A DNA stretch of 14,762 bases from Allocoprobacillus merdigallinarum (GCA_019117525.1 DWZO01000018.1:1-14762); one strand, 5' to 3'; shown: positions 1 through 6,975, counted from the first letter of the stretch. A program made the numbers and translations. The notes: generated from the sequence alone by a model not told the origin.

Positions 1-8
1 TAAATTGT

Positions 9-30
9 GCCGATTTTGTCGGCTTTTTTT
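9..30 (+). terminator. Intrinsic terminator upstream of the transposase
   Basis: GCCGA (9-13) pairs with TCGGC (19-23) around a 5-base loop and is followed by seven T residues (24-30). This is a short rho-independent terminator acting in the + direction. It sits just ahead of the transposase promoter, so it would stop transcription entering from the left. It may end an upstream gene outside the window or belong to the insertion sequence itself. Confidence 0.65.
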
Positions 31-61
31 GTGTTTTTGTATTTTTTTAAATTATTTTTTA

Positions 62-70
62 TGTTATAAT
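62..70 (+). promoter_or_regulatory. Extended -10 promoter of the transposase
   Basis: TGTTATAAT is a perfect TATAAT -10 box (65-70) with the TGN extension. No good -35 hexamer lies 16-18 bases upstream, where the sequence is a T tract. Transcription would start near 77, about 36 bases before the ATG. The assignment rests on motif match and position only. Confidence 0.5.
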
Positions 71-112
71 ATTAATAGTGATAGTAGTGTTATATATTTT
101 GGAGGTATTTTT

Positions 113-1792
113 ATGGCTTATTTTCTTAAAAAAACTACTTTAAAGGGCAGGACTTATCTCTCTATCGTTGAAAGTTTCTATTCTCATGAAAAGCGCGGTG
201 CTGCCCATCGTACCTATAAATCTCTTGCTTCTGTTGAAACATGGAAAGCCAAAGGCATCGAAGATCCTATCGCCCACTTCCAGAAGGAAGTTGATGAACT
301 GAACAGTCAGCGCAAAAATGAAGGTGTTCCTAAAATCTCCACTGTTTCCCCTGAACTTTATCTTGGTTATTTCCCTTTTGTTTCTTTAATGAATAAAATG
401 AATATTAAAAAATATGTTGATTATTTCAATCTTTCCAATTCTTTTGAATTTGATCTGTATGAACTGCTTTCTTCTCTGATCTATGCTCGTCTTGTGAATC
501 CCTGCAGTAAACATAAAACTTTTCATGAAGTTCTTCCTCAATTGAAAGATACCGCTCATTTTTCTTATGACCAGCTTCTAGACGGTCTTGCATTTATGGG
601 CAATGATTATGGCAAGTTTATTGAGATTTTTAATGAACAGATGAAGAAAGTCTATAATATCAATACTTCAAAAACTTATTTTGACTGTACTAATTTCTAT
701 TTTGAAATTGACAGAGAAGATGATTTCAGACGTAAAGGTCCTTCAAAAGAAAATAGAAAAGATCCTATTGTTAGTTTGGGTCTATTGCTGGATGCCAATC
801 AGATCCCTATTGGCATGAAGTTGTTTCCTGGCAATGAAAGTGAAAAGCCGATTTTAAGGGACGTGATTCAAGGCCTTAAAAAGAAAAATCAAATCGCAGG
901 AAAAACTATACATGTAGCTGATAAAGGACTGAACTGTACTCAAAACATCGCTTTTTCTAAAGAAAATGGAGATGGTTATTTATTTTCTAAATCCGTCAAG
1001 ACTCTACCTGAAAAAGAAAAAAAGTGGGTATTATTAGATAATGAAGACTGGAAAGAAATAAAAAATGATGAGGGTACATTATTATATAAATATAAATCAT
1101 GCATTGATAAATTTCCTTATCGTATAGAGATTGACGGAAAAAAGAAGACAATATATTTTACTGAGAAACGAGTAGTGACTTATAATCCAAAACTTGCATC
1201 TAAAAAAAGATATGAAATCAATAGACAAGTTGAAAAAGCAAAAAAATTATGTTACAGCCAAGCAAAAAGATCTGAATATGGAGATCTGGGAAAATACGTT
1301 AATTTTACTGATGAAAATGGAGAAAAAGCAAAAGCAACAATCAATGAGGACATCATAAAAAAGGAACTTGAACTAGCAGGCTATAATCTATTGATTACAT
1401 CAGAAACAGATATGAAATCAATAGACATCTATAATACCTATCATAATTTATGGAGAATAGAAGAATCATTTAGAATAATGAAATCCGATTTAGATGCCAG
1501 ACCAGTATTTCTGCAAAAAGAAAACAGTATAAAAGGACATTTTTTGATATGTTATTTGACAGTGTTACTGGAAAGAATATTCCAGTTCAAAGTCTTGGAT
1601 AACAAATACAGTACTCAGGAAATCATAAAATTTGTAAAAAGTTTTAAGGCAGTAAAAGGAGAAAGTAAATATATTAACGTGACAGCATCGAGCAAATTCA
1701 TAAAAGAATTTGAGCAAATGACAAAATTACCACTAACAAATTATTACCTGACAGAAAGACAGATAAAGCAAATATTCAACTATAAAGTATAA
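113..1792 (+). CDS. IS1634-family (IS4 superfamily) DDE transposase
   Basis: A 559-residue transposase that would catalyse DNA cleavage and strand transfer for its insertion sequence. Resemblance to IS1634-type proteins is recognised from the N-terminus (YLSIVESFYS, then GIEDPIAHFQKEVDELN) and the DDE core. The first Asp is D191 in YFDCTNFYFE, the second D270 in VADKGLNC, and the Glu is E450 in LWRIEESFRIMKSDL, with K457 seven residues on. The ATG at 113 is chosen because GGAGG at 101-105 is correctly spaced; the reading frame runs upstream to the window edge but that part lies in promoter sequence. The gene has no frameshift or stop, so it may be active. Codon usage changes abruptly near position 900: no ATA among 16 Ile codons before, about 15 of 26 after, by hand count. 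Family identity is firm; the element's exact ends are not. Confidence 0.9.
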   Translation: MAYFLKKTTLKGRTYLSIVESFYSHEKRGAAHRTYKSLASVETWKAKGIEDPIAHFQKEVDELNSQRKNEGVPKISTVSPELYLGYFPFVSLMNKMNIKKYVDYFNLSNSFEFDLYELLSSLIYARLVNPCSKHKTFHEVLPQLKDTAHFSYDQLLDGLAFMGNDYGKFIEIFNEQMKKVYNINTSKTYFDCTNFYFEIDREDDFRRKGPSKENRKDPIVSLGLLLDANQIPIGMKLFPGNESEKPILRDVIQGLKKKNQIAGKTIHVADKGLNCTQNIAFSKENGDGYLFSKSVKTLPEKEKKWVLLDNEDWKEIKNDEGTLLYKYKSCIDKFPYRIEIDGKKKTIYFTEKRVVTYNPKLASKKRYEINRQVEKAKKLCYSQAKRSEYGDLGKYVNFTDENGEKAKATINEDIIKKELELAGYNLLITSETDMKSIDIYNTYHNLWRIEESFRIMKSDLDARPVFLQKENSIKGHFLICYLTVLLERIFQFKVLDNKYSTQEIIKFVKSFKAVKGESKYINVTASSKFIKEFEQMTKLPLTNYYLTERQIKQIFNYKV

Positions 1793-1793
1793 A

Positions 1794-1831
1794 AAAACAG
1801 TAGTGATCAATTAAAAGATTACTACTGTTTT
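1794..1831. terminator. Bidirectional terminator hairpin behind the transposase
   Basis: AAAACAGTAGT (1794-1804) pairs with ACTACTGTTTT (1821-1831), and the stem can extend inward by four more pairs with one G-U. It starts two bases after the transposase stop codon. The T run is only four long on the + strand but seven long on the minus strand (1791-1797), so the hairpin should be strongest against transcription arriving from the tyrA side. Confidence 0.75.
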
Positions 1832-2025
1832 CAGTTAAACTATCACTATGTTTTAATGTTGGATACCAAAGTCAGGTAGTATATAATATTTTCCCCATTT
1901 ATGCAATACCTTTTTTCGTTTTTTTTACAAATGATTGCTCTCATTTGACTCCATATTTTAATTTTACTTCTTAAATTCAAAGCTTTTTTTATTTTATAAA
2001 ATTTTATAAAATATAATTTTTTTAT
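1832..2025. other. Non-coding AT-rich spacer between IS and tyrA terminator
   Basis: No reading frame with a ribosome binding site is seen on either strand. It contains the right copy of the 11-bp inverted repeat (1839-1849), a small TTGG-ATA-CCAA hairpin (1859-1869) and a very AT-rich tract (about 1975-2030). The right boundary of the insertion sequence probably lies somewhere here, but no target duplication can be recognised. Confidence 0.5.
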
Positions 2026-2064
2026 AAAAAGAGTATCTTTATCTTTTCATTGATAAATCTACTC
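2026..2064 (-). terminator. Intrinsic terminator of the pncB-tyrA unit
   Basis: Read on the minus strand, GAGTA-GA-TTTATC (2064-2052) pairs with GATAAA-GA-TACTC (2043-2031) with a 2x2 internal loop and an 8-base loop, followed by TTTTT. It lies 19 bases beyond the tyrA stop codon and would end that transcript. Confidence 0.75.
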
Positions 2065-2082
2065 TCTTAATTCTTTGATGAC

Positions 2083-2913
2083 TTATTTTTCTAACTTTTC
2101 TCTACGCTTAGATGATTGCCAAAACATTTCCTTTAAAGATTTTTCATCTCCTAAAGCAATAGCTTGTTTTAACAAATCAAATTGCTTTTCAAAACGCTCC
2201 ATAGAAGCCAATAAATAATCACGATTATGAAAGAAAAGTTCTGCCCATAAATCTGCATTGATATTAGCAATTCTCGTTAAATCACGGAAAGAATCTCCAA
2301 TATATTTACCTGTTTCATATTTTTCATCATCACTATTCATCAATGCTACAGCTAATGTGTGTGGTAATTGTGATGTATAGGAAATAATTTCATCATGATC
2401 ATAAGGACTCATGATTTTCACACTCTTAAAACCTAGTTGTCCTACAAATTGACGCATCCAATCAATTTTATCTATCTGATTATGTTCATGCTGAATAACT
2501 ATATAATTTGCATTTTGAAAAACTTCCTGACTGGCATACAAATAGCCTTTTTTTTCACGACCAGCCATAGGATGACCACTAATATATTCGACATCCTGAT
2601 CTATTCTTGATAAAGCTTGATTTAAAAAATATGACTTAATACCAACAACATCTGTAACAATACTTCCTTTTTTAAAAGTATGTTCAGAAATAAAATCTAA
2701 AACTTTTGATGGATACAAACAAATAATCGTTAAATCACTCTGTGAAATAATCTGATGTCCATCAAGATACCCTTCAATAATACACCCTTCAGCTTTCGCC
2801 ATTTCTAAAGTCTGCTGATCGCAATCCACTCCATAAACATCATATCCTTTTCCTTTTAAAGCTTTAACAAAACTACCACCAATAACACCTAATCCTACAA
2901 CTGTAATAATCAT
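2083..2913 (-). CDS. tyrA: Prephenate dehydrogenase
   Basis: A 276-residue enzyme that would oxidatively decarboxylate prephenate to 4-hydroxyphenylpyruvate with NAD(P)+, the committed step to tyrosine, in the cytoplasm. The N-terminal Rossmann fold has GLGVIGGS at 7-14 and an acidic D30 at the end of the second strand, favouring NAD+. The family signature HPMAGRE follows with H114. SQLPH (181-185), FRDLTRIA (209-216) and the W..L...N segment near 223-230 are typical of the helical dehydrogenase domain. It stops where the catalytic part ends: there is no C-terminal ACT domain such as the one in the roughly 370-residue Bacillus enzyme, so feedback control by tyrosine through ACT is absent. ATG is preceded by AAAGGA. 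It follows pncB by 26 bases with a hairpin between. Arogenate dehydrogenase activity cannot be excluded. Confidence 0.92.
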   Translation of the reverse strand: MIITVVGLGVIGGSFVKALKGKGYDVYGVDCDQQTLEMAKAEGCIIEGYLDGHQIISQSDLTIICLYPSKVLDFISEHTFKKGSIVTDVVGIKSYFLNQALSRIDQDVEYISGHPMAGREKKGYLYASQEVFQNANYIVIQHEHNQIDKIDWMRQFVGQLGFKSVKIMSPYDHDEIISYTSQLPHTLAVALMNSDDEKYETGKYIGDSFRDLTRIANINADLWAELFFHNRDYLLASMERFEKQFDLLKQAIALGDEKSLKEMFWQSSKRREKLEK

Positions 2914-2933
2914 AAATAAAATCCTTTAAAAAG

Positions 2934-2951
2934 AAAGGACTAATGTCCTTT
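2934..2951 (-). terminator. Terminator-like hairpin over the pncB stop codon
   Basis: A perfect 7-bp stem, AAAGGAC (2945-2951 on the minus strand) with GTCCTTT (2934-2940), has a 4-base loop that contains most of the pncB TAG stop, and is followed by C then TTTTT. It sits only about 20 bases before the tyrA start. It may act as a partial terminator or attenuator that lowers tyrA expression relative to pncB, or simply protect the pncB 3' end. Confidence 0.5.
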
Positions 2952-4409
2952 TTTCCCTTTCGCTAACATTTTTAGCTTATAATCTAATAATTTCTGAGTT
3001 AAATCAACATAATACAAATGAGGGTATTCTAAACGGAAAATTTCATCCCATAATAATTGTTTTTGCTGATTAGAATATGCTCTAATTTCATCTAAAGAAT
3101 AATATGGATAAACATTTTTTCCATTTTCAAACACAAGTGTCTGCAATGGTTGAATTTCATATGTTCCAGCATAAAGTGTTTTATGTTTCCATGCATCTAA
3201 TTGATGATAAATTGTAAGATCTTGATTTTCATCTAAAACTTCATCATGGAAAGCAATAATATCAGCAATGGCTTTATGAGTTTCTTTTTCAATTAAACGA
3301 TAAACTTTTTTAAATCCTGGATTTGTAATTTTTTCAGTATTTTCAGATATTTTAATTTTAGGAATAATTTCTCCATCTTTTTCAATAGCAGCAAGTTTAT
3401 ATACACCACCAAAAACTGGTGAAGATTTAGAGACAATCATATTTTCACCTACACCAAATGAATCTATCTGAGCGCCTTGTTCCAACACTGAACGAATTAA
3501 ATACTCATCCAATGAATTAGAAACTGTAATTTTACAGTCATGCAATCCTGCAACATCTAACATCATTCTGGCTTTTTTAGTTAAATAAGCAATATCTCCA
3601 CTGTCTAAACGAATTCCTTTTAATCTTTTCCCCATTGGTGCTAAAACCTCTTCAGCAACGCGTATAGCGTGAGGAACACCACTTTTTAAAGTGTCATAAG
3701 TATCAACAAGTAAAACACAATTATCAGGATAAATTTGAGCATAAGCTTTAAATGCTTCATATTCACAGTCAAAAGACTGTACAAATGAATGTGCCATTGT
3801 TCCTAATACAGGTATTCCAAAATCTTTTCCAGCAGATACAGTCGCACTTCCAGCCACTCCGCCAATATAAGCAGCTCTCGCCCCATAATGAGCGCCATCA
3901 TATCCTTGAGCACGACGTGCTCCAAATTCCATCACAGCACGCCCTTTTGCTTCCTGTACAATACGTCTAGCCTTTGTTGCAATTAAAGATTGATGATTAA
4001 TTGTCACTAATAAAAATGTTTCTATCAACTGTGCTTCAATAAGTTTAGCTTTCACTGTAATTAATGGTTCATATGGAAAAACAGGTGTCCCTTCTCTTAC
4101 CGAAAAGATAGTTCCTGTAAAATGAAAATCTTTGAGATACGCAAAGAAATCTTCATCAAAGACATTTAATGATCTTAAATATTCAATATCCCCATCAGTA
4201 AAATGCATATTTTCAATTGCTTCAATTAACTGCTGTAAACCCGCAAAAATAACAAAACCACCCTGGTCAGGATTTTTACGATAAAACATATCAAAATAAA
4301 CAATTTCATCTTGTTTTCCTAATTTAAAATAATTATAAGCCATTGTTAATTCATAAAAATCCATGATCAAAGTGATATTTCTTTCACAACCAACATAGTT
4401 TTTTTCCAT
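2940..4409 (-). CDS. pncB: Nicotinate phosphoribosyltransferase
   Basis: A 489-residue enzyme of the Preiss-Handler NAD salvage pathway. It joins nicotinate to PRPP to give nicotinate mononucleotide, coupled in this family to ATP hydrolysis. Family hallmarks are the start region DFYELTMAYNYF (17-28), EFGARRAQG (161-169), GTMAHSFVQSF (203-213) whose H207 is the likely phosphorylated histidine, LLVDTYDT (233-240) and IRLDSGD (near 267). The length fits the Bacillota form. The ATG follows a GGGGG purine run at normal distance. It is the first gene of a probable two-gene unit with tyrA. The two pathways have no obvious link beyond NAD use, so the pairing may be only positional. Confidence 0.93.
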   Translation of the reverse strand: MEKNYVGCERNITLIMDFYELTMAYNYFKLGKQDEIVYFDMFYRKNPDQGGFVIFAGLQQLIEAIENMHFTDGDIEYLRSLNVFDEDFFAYLKDFHFTGTIFSVREGTPVFPYEPLITVKAKLIEAQLIETFLLVTINHQSLIATKARRIVQEAKGRAVMEFGARRAQGYDGAHYGARAAYIGGVAGSATVSAGKDFGIPVLGTMAHSFVQSFDCEYEAFKAYAQIYPDNCVLLVDTYDTLKSGVPHAIRVAEEVLAPMGKRLKGIRLDSGDIAYLTKKARMMLDVAGLHDCKITVSNSLDEYLIRSVLEQGAQIDSFGVGENMIVSKSSPVFGGVYKLAAIEKDGEIIPKIKISENTEKITNPGFKKVYRLIEKETHKAIADIIAFHDEVLDENQDLTIYHQLDAWKHKTLYAGTYEIQPLQTLVFENGKNVYPYYSLDEIRAYSNQQKQLLWDEIFRLEYPHLYYVDLTQKLLDYKLKMLAKGKKGH

Positions 4410-4486
4410 TATTTAGCCCCCTATCATTTTCATTATCATATACTAATTTTCCTAAAAAATAAAGATTTATTCTTCAATAAACAAAA

Positions 4487-4515
4487 AAAGCAGTCACTTT
4501 TATTGTAACTACTTT
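4487..4515 (-). terminator. Intrinsic terminator behind the FMN-binding lipoprotein gene
   Basis: On the minus strand AAAGTAGTTAC (4515-4505) pairs with GTGACTGCTTT (4497-4487) over 11 positions with two G-U pairs, a 7-base loop and a run of T residues after it. It lies 16 bases beyond the lipoprotein stop codon and marks the end of the recG-to-lipoprotein run. Confidence 0.85.
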
Positions 4516-4531
4516 TGATCAATATAAAATA

Positions 4532-4885
4532 CTAAGATTCATTTTTAGCTTCTTCATAAGCCTTAGCAACGGCTTCTTTTAAAGCTTGAGAAGACTTGGT
4601 AGCTCCAGAAATGGTATCAACATCATAATGATTCTTTTTCTTCATGTTGTCAATCATTTGTTCTAAAGCTACACCTCCAATAGATGGTGTTTCATTATGC
4701 TCTTTAATCACAATATCCTGAATTTTATCATCTTTTAATGTTGTTTCAACCTCAAACTCTCCGCCATATCCCATAGCAGTTGTTGTATAAGTCCCATCTT
4801 TATATTGCGATTTTTCTTCTACTTGTTTTTCTTGAGCACATCCACATAATATCATAGCTACAAATAGGATGATTATTTTCTTCAT
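4532..4885 (-). CDS. FMN-binding lipoprotein with flavinylation motif
   Basis: A 117-residue predicted membrane-anchored flavoprotein. The N-terminus is a lipoprotein signal peptide: KK, a hydrophobic stretch and the lipobox L13-C-G-C16, so C16 should be lipidated and the protein held on the outer face of the membrane. The rest is one FMN_bind domain like those of RnfG, NqrC and PplA. DTISGATKSS (90-99) is the motif in which ApbE attaches FMN by a phosphoester bond to a threonine, here T96. SIGGVALEQMI (68-78) is also typical of the domain. It likely carries electrons in an extracytosolic redox chain, but no apbE or partner reductase is visible. AGGAGG-type site precedes the ATG with good spacing. 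It is last in its gene run. Confidence 0.85.
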   Translation of the reverse strand: MKKIIILFVAMILCGCAQEKQVEEKSQYKDGTYTTTAMGYGGEFEVETTLKDDKIQDIVIKEHNETPSIGGVALEQMIDNMKKKNHYDVDTISGATKSSQALKEAVAKAYEEAKNES

Positions 4886-4939
4886 TTTTCAAACCTCCTA
4901 TTTATAGTTTTTGCTCAAATGAAAATCTTATGCATTTTT

Positions 4940-5206
4940 TTAAAAATATAAATCATAAGTTTCTCTTTGGAATGGCTGTGGCATTGGTGGAATCTTTTGA
5001 TAAACAATTGGCACCAAGAGTTCCTGTTGAGGATGAATCAACAAATCATCATTAAGCTGATTCATAACCTGAATCCATGCCACTTCACTATTTAATGTTT
5101 TCGCAATACGATAAACATTATCACCTTTGTGTACCGTATATAAAACAATTTCTCCAACACGAGGATTTATGACTCTTTCATCATCATACATATATGGATT
5201 ATACAT
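4940..5206 (-). CDS. Small LysM-domain protein
   Basis: An 88-residue protein made mainly of one LysM domain (about 23-67), which in known families binds N-acetylglucosamine-containing glycans such as peptidoglycan. It opens with a Tyr/Asn-rich segment, MYNPYMYDDE, reaches the domain at LYTVHKGDNVYRIAKTLNS, and ends with a proline-rich tail (IPPMPQPF). There is no signal peptide or membrane segment. Signal-less LysM proteins in spore formers are often spore coat or cortex proteins, so that role is a reasonable guess only. The frame extends to a TTG at 5221, but GGAGTG at about 5213-5218 is a ribosome binding site for the ATG at 5206, so the shorter form is preferred. It sits 69 bases after rnc, where smc is often found in Bacillota. 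Confidence 0.8.
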   Translation of the reverse strand: MYNPYMYDDERVINPRVGEIVLYTVHKGDNVYRIAKTLNSEVAWIQVMNQLNDDLLIHPQQELLVPIVYQKIPPMPQPFQRETYDLYF

Positions 5207-5275
5207 GATTATCACTCCCAAAATAAACTATGCTTTTTTGAAAAAGATATCTAGGCAAAATCCATCATTTCATCA

Positions 5276-5959
5276 TTATTTTGTCGCAAGTTTATTTAAA
5301 GCATCCTTCGCTGCCTGCTGTTCAGCTCTTTTTTTGCTTGTTCCTTTCCCAACACCTAGACACATATCATCCATCATGACAGCTACTTTAAATTCTGGAG
5401 CATTAGACGGACCAGATGTTTCTAACAATTCATATGTGACAGTACGACGCTGATCAGCTTGAATTAATTCCTGCAAAGTTGTTTTATAATCAGTAATATC
5501 ATCATAATCTAAATCGTTGATATGTTTGAATATAGTTTGTTGCAATATTTTTAAAACTTCATCGTGACCACAATCTAAATATAATGCACCTATAAATGAT
5601 TCAAAAATATTGGCAAGAACACTTTCACGTTCTCTACCACCACTTTTCTCCTCACCAACACCTAAATATAGTAATTCTCCTAAACCTAATTCTCTAGAGA
5701 AACGTGCTAATGACTCTTCACGTACGAGTTTACTACGTAAAGTTGTCAATGTTCCTTCTGGAACATCAGGAAAAAGATTAAATAAAAACTCTGAAACATA
5801 AAGCTGTAAAACAGCATCTCCCATAAATTCTAAACGTTCATAGTCTTTTTTTACATAATGCGATTCATTAGCATATGAAGCATGTGTAAATGCTTCTTTA
5901 TAAATGGCAATGTTATGAAATGGTATATTTTCTTTCTGTAAAAAATCTAATATTTTCAT
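5276..5959 (-). CDS. rnc: Ribonuclease III
   Basis: A 227-residue double-strand-specific endoribonuclease that would process rRNA precursors and other structured RNAs. The nuclease domain fills residues 1-150, with the signature ERLEFMGDAV (41-50) giving E41, E44 and D48. FIGALYLD follows at 122-129. The double-stranded RNA binding domain lies at about 157-224 and ends in KKRAEQQAAKDAL. In the second catalytic segment, LANIFESF, E120 is present but N117 stands where Escherichia coli has D114, a metal-site Asp. The substitution is conservative and may be clade-typical. The ATG overlaps the plsX stop as ATGA, with GGAAGGA about 11 bases ahead, which suggests translational coupling. Length and domain order are normal. 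Confidence 0.95.
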   Translation of the reverse strand: MKILDFLQKENIPFHNIAIYKEAFTHASYANESHYVKKDYERLEFMGDAVLQLYVSEFLFNLFPDVPEGTLTTLRSKLVREESLARFSRELGLGELLYLGVGEEKSGGRERESVLANIFESFIGALYLDCGHDEVLKILQQTIFKHINDLDYDDITDYKTTLQELIQADQRRTVTYELLETSGPSNAPEFKVAVMMDDMCLGVGKGTSKKRAEQQAAKDALNKLATK

Positions 5960-6939
5960 TTTTGACTTAATCCTTCCTTCATTTGACTTACAACATCCAT
6001 TTTCACCATCTGATAAGCTAAATCCATAGCATTACAAAATGCTTTAGCATCACTGGCTCCATGTGCCTTTACAACTGCTTTTTCAAATCCCATCATTAAA
6101 GCACCACCAACAGATTTGTAATCAAATTTTTCTTTCAAACTATAAAGTGAAGATTTGGCTAATAATGCCCCTATTTTTCCTTTTAGTGAAGACATCATGC
6201 TTTCTTTGATCATTTTCATTAATGTTGAAGCAACCCCTTCACAAGTTTTTAAAGCAATATTACCACTAAAACCATCAGTGACTACAACATCATAATCACC
6301 ACTTAAAATATCTCGACCCTCAACATTTCCTACAAAGTGCAAACGGTCACTTGCCTGTAAGAGCTGATATGCCTGCTGATGCGCTTCATCACCTTTTTTA
6401 GATTCAGTTCCAATATTTAATAAAGCAACTTTAGGTTCTTGGATTCCCCTTATATTTTTAGCATAAATATTCCCCATAATCGCAAAATCATACAATTGTT
6501 CAGCTGTATTTTCAGCATTGGCTCCTACATCAAGCATAGCCATGCCCTTTCCATTATATGTAGGCATCATAACCATCAGACAAGACTTTTCAACACCCTC
6601 AATACGTTTTAAAAAGAGCATAGCACTTGTATAAAAGGCACCAGTTGAACCGCATGATACCACACCATCAACAACCCCTTCTCGTGCCATCATGACAGCT
6701 TTTACCATACTTGATTCTTTTTTACGACGCACAGACATAATGCCATCATCCATTTTCACAACATCTCTGGCATCTACAATATGAATATTTTCATATTTTG
6801 TTAATGTTTCTAATTCTTCTTTTTTTCCAGTGACATAAAGTTCTACATCATGATGATTTTTCATAAACATTTCACAAGCTTCTACAACGATAGAACTTCC
6901 TAAATCACCACTCATAGCATCTATTGATAACTTATACAT
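5956..6939 (-). CDS. plsX: Phosphate acyltransferase PlsX
   Basis: A 327-residue peripheral membrane enzyme that makes acyl-phosphate from acyl-ACP, supplying PlsY for phosphatidic acid synthesis. The family is recognised from IDAMSGD at 6-12, VSCGSTGAFYTSAML (115-129 region), MLDVGANAE, ALLNIGTESKKG and VVTDGFSGNIALK. The usual N-terminal DxMGGDxAP reads DAMSGDLGSS here, so Gly is Ser and the Ala-Pro is lost; the rest is well preserved. The ATG has GAGGAGTG in front. It lies 36 bases after recG and overlaps rnc by four bases. The fapR, fabD, fabG and acpP genes that often surround plsX are absent, so acyl carrier protein must be encoded elsewhere. Confidence 0.94.
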   Translation of the reverse strand: MYKLSIDAMSGDLGSSIVVEACEMFMKNHHDVELYVTGKKEELETLTKYENIHIVDARDVVKMDDGIMSVRRKKESSMVKAVMMAREGVVDGVVSCGSTGAFYTSAMLFLKRIEGVEKSCLMVMMPTYNGKGMAMLDVGANAENTAEQLYDFAIMGNIYAKNIRGIQEPKVALLNIGTESKKGDEAHQQAYQLLQASDRLHFVGNVEGRDILSGDYDVVVTDGFSGNIALKTCEGVASTLMKMIKESMMSSLKGKIGALLAKSSLYSLKEKFDYKSVGGALMMGFEKAVVKAHGASDAKAFCNAMDLAYQMVKMDVVSQMKEGLSQK

Positions 6940-6963
6940 AATTCTTTCACTCCTCGTTTGTAT

Positions 6964-6972
6964 AGTATAACA
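6964..6972 (-). promoter_or_regulatory. Possible internal extended -10 promoter for plsX-rnc
   Basis: On the minus strand TGTTATACT (TATACT with the TGN extension) lies in the 36-base recG-plsX gap. Transcription would start at about 6957, almost on the GAGGAGTG ribosome binding site, giving a very short leader. No -35 box is clear. This may let plsX and rnc be transcribed independently of recG. Confidence 0.35.
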
Positions 6973-6975
6973 TAT

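Larger units (their letters stand above)
75..1849. repeat. 11-bp inverted repeat flanking the transposase (75-85 / 1839-1849)
   Basis: ATAGTGATAGT at 75-85 is matched by its exact reverse complement at 1839-1849, bracketing the transposase gene and its 3' hairpin. The enclosed length of about 1.78 kb is in the range of IS1634-type elements, so these could be terminal inverted repeats or part of them. Against this, the best promoter (62-70) would lie outside the left repeat, so the true ends may be further out or the match may be chance. Confidence 0.3.

Noticed and set aside
5..112. N-terminal extension of the transposase
   Set aside because: The region contains a terminator, a promoter and the ribosome binding site, and family members begin at the MAYFLK-type sequence.
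1859..1869. TTGG-ATA-CCAA hairpin as a terminator or IS end
   Set aside because: The stem is four pairs with no T run and no partner at the left side.
3752..3970. Open frame on the + strand opposite pncB
   Set aside because: Antisense shadow of a strongly conserved gene, low-complexity product, no ribosome binding site.
5207..5221. Longer LysM protein starting at TTG 5221
   Set aside because: The added codons are the ribosome binding site of the ATG at 5206.
5127..5453. Open frame on the + strand opposite LysM gene and rnc
   Set aside because: It overlaps two recognisable genes on the other strand and its product matches nothing known to me.
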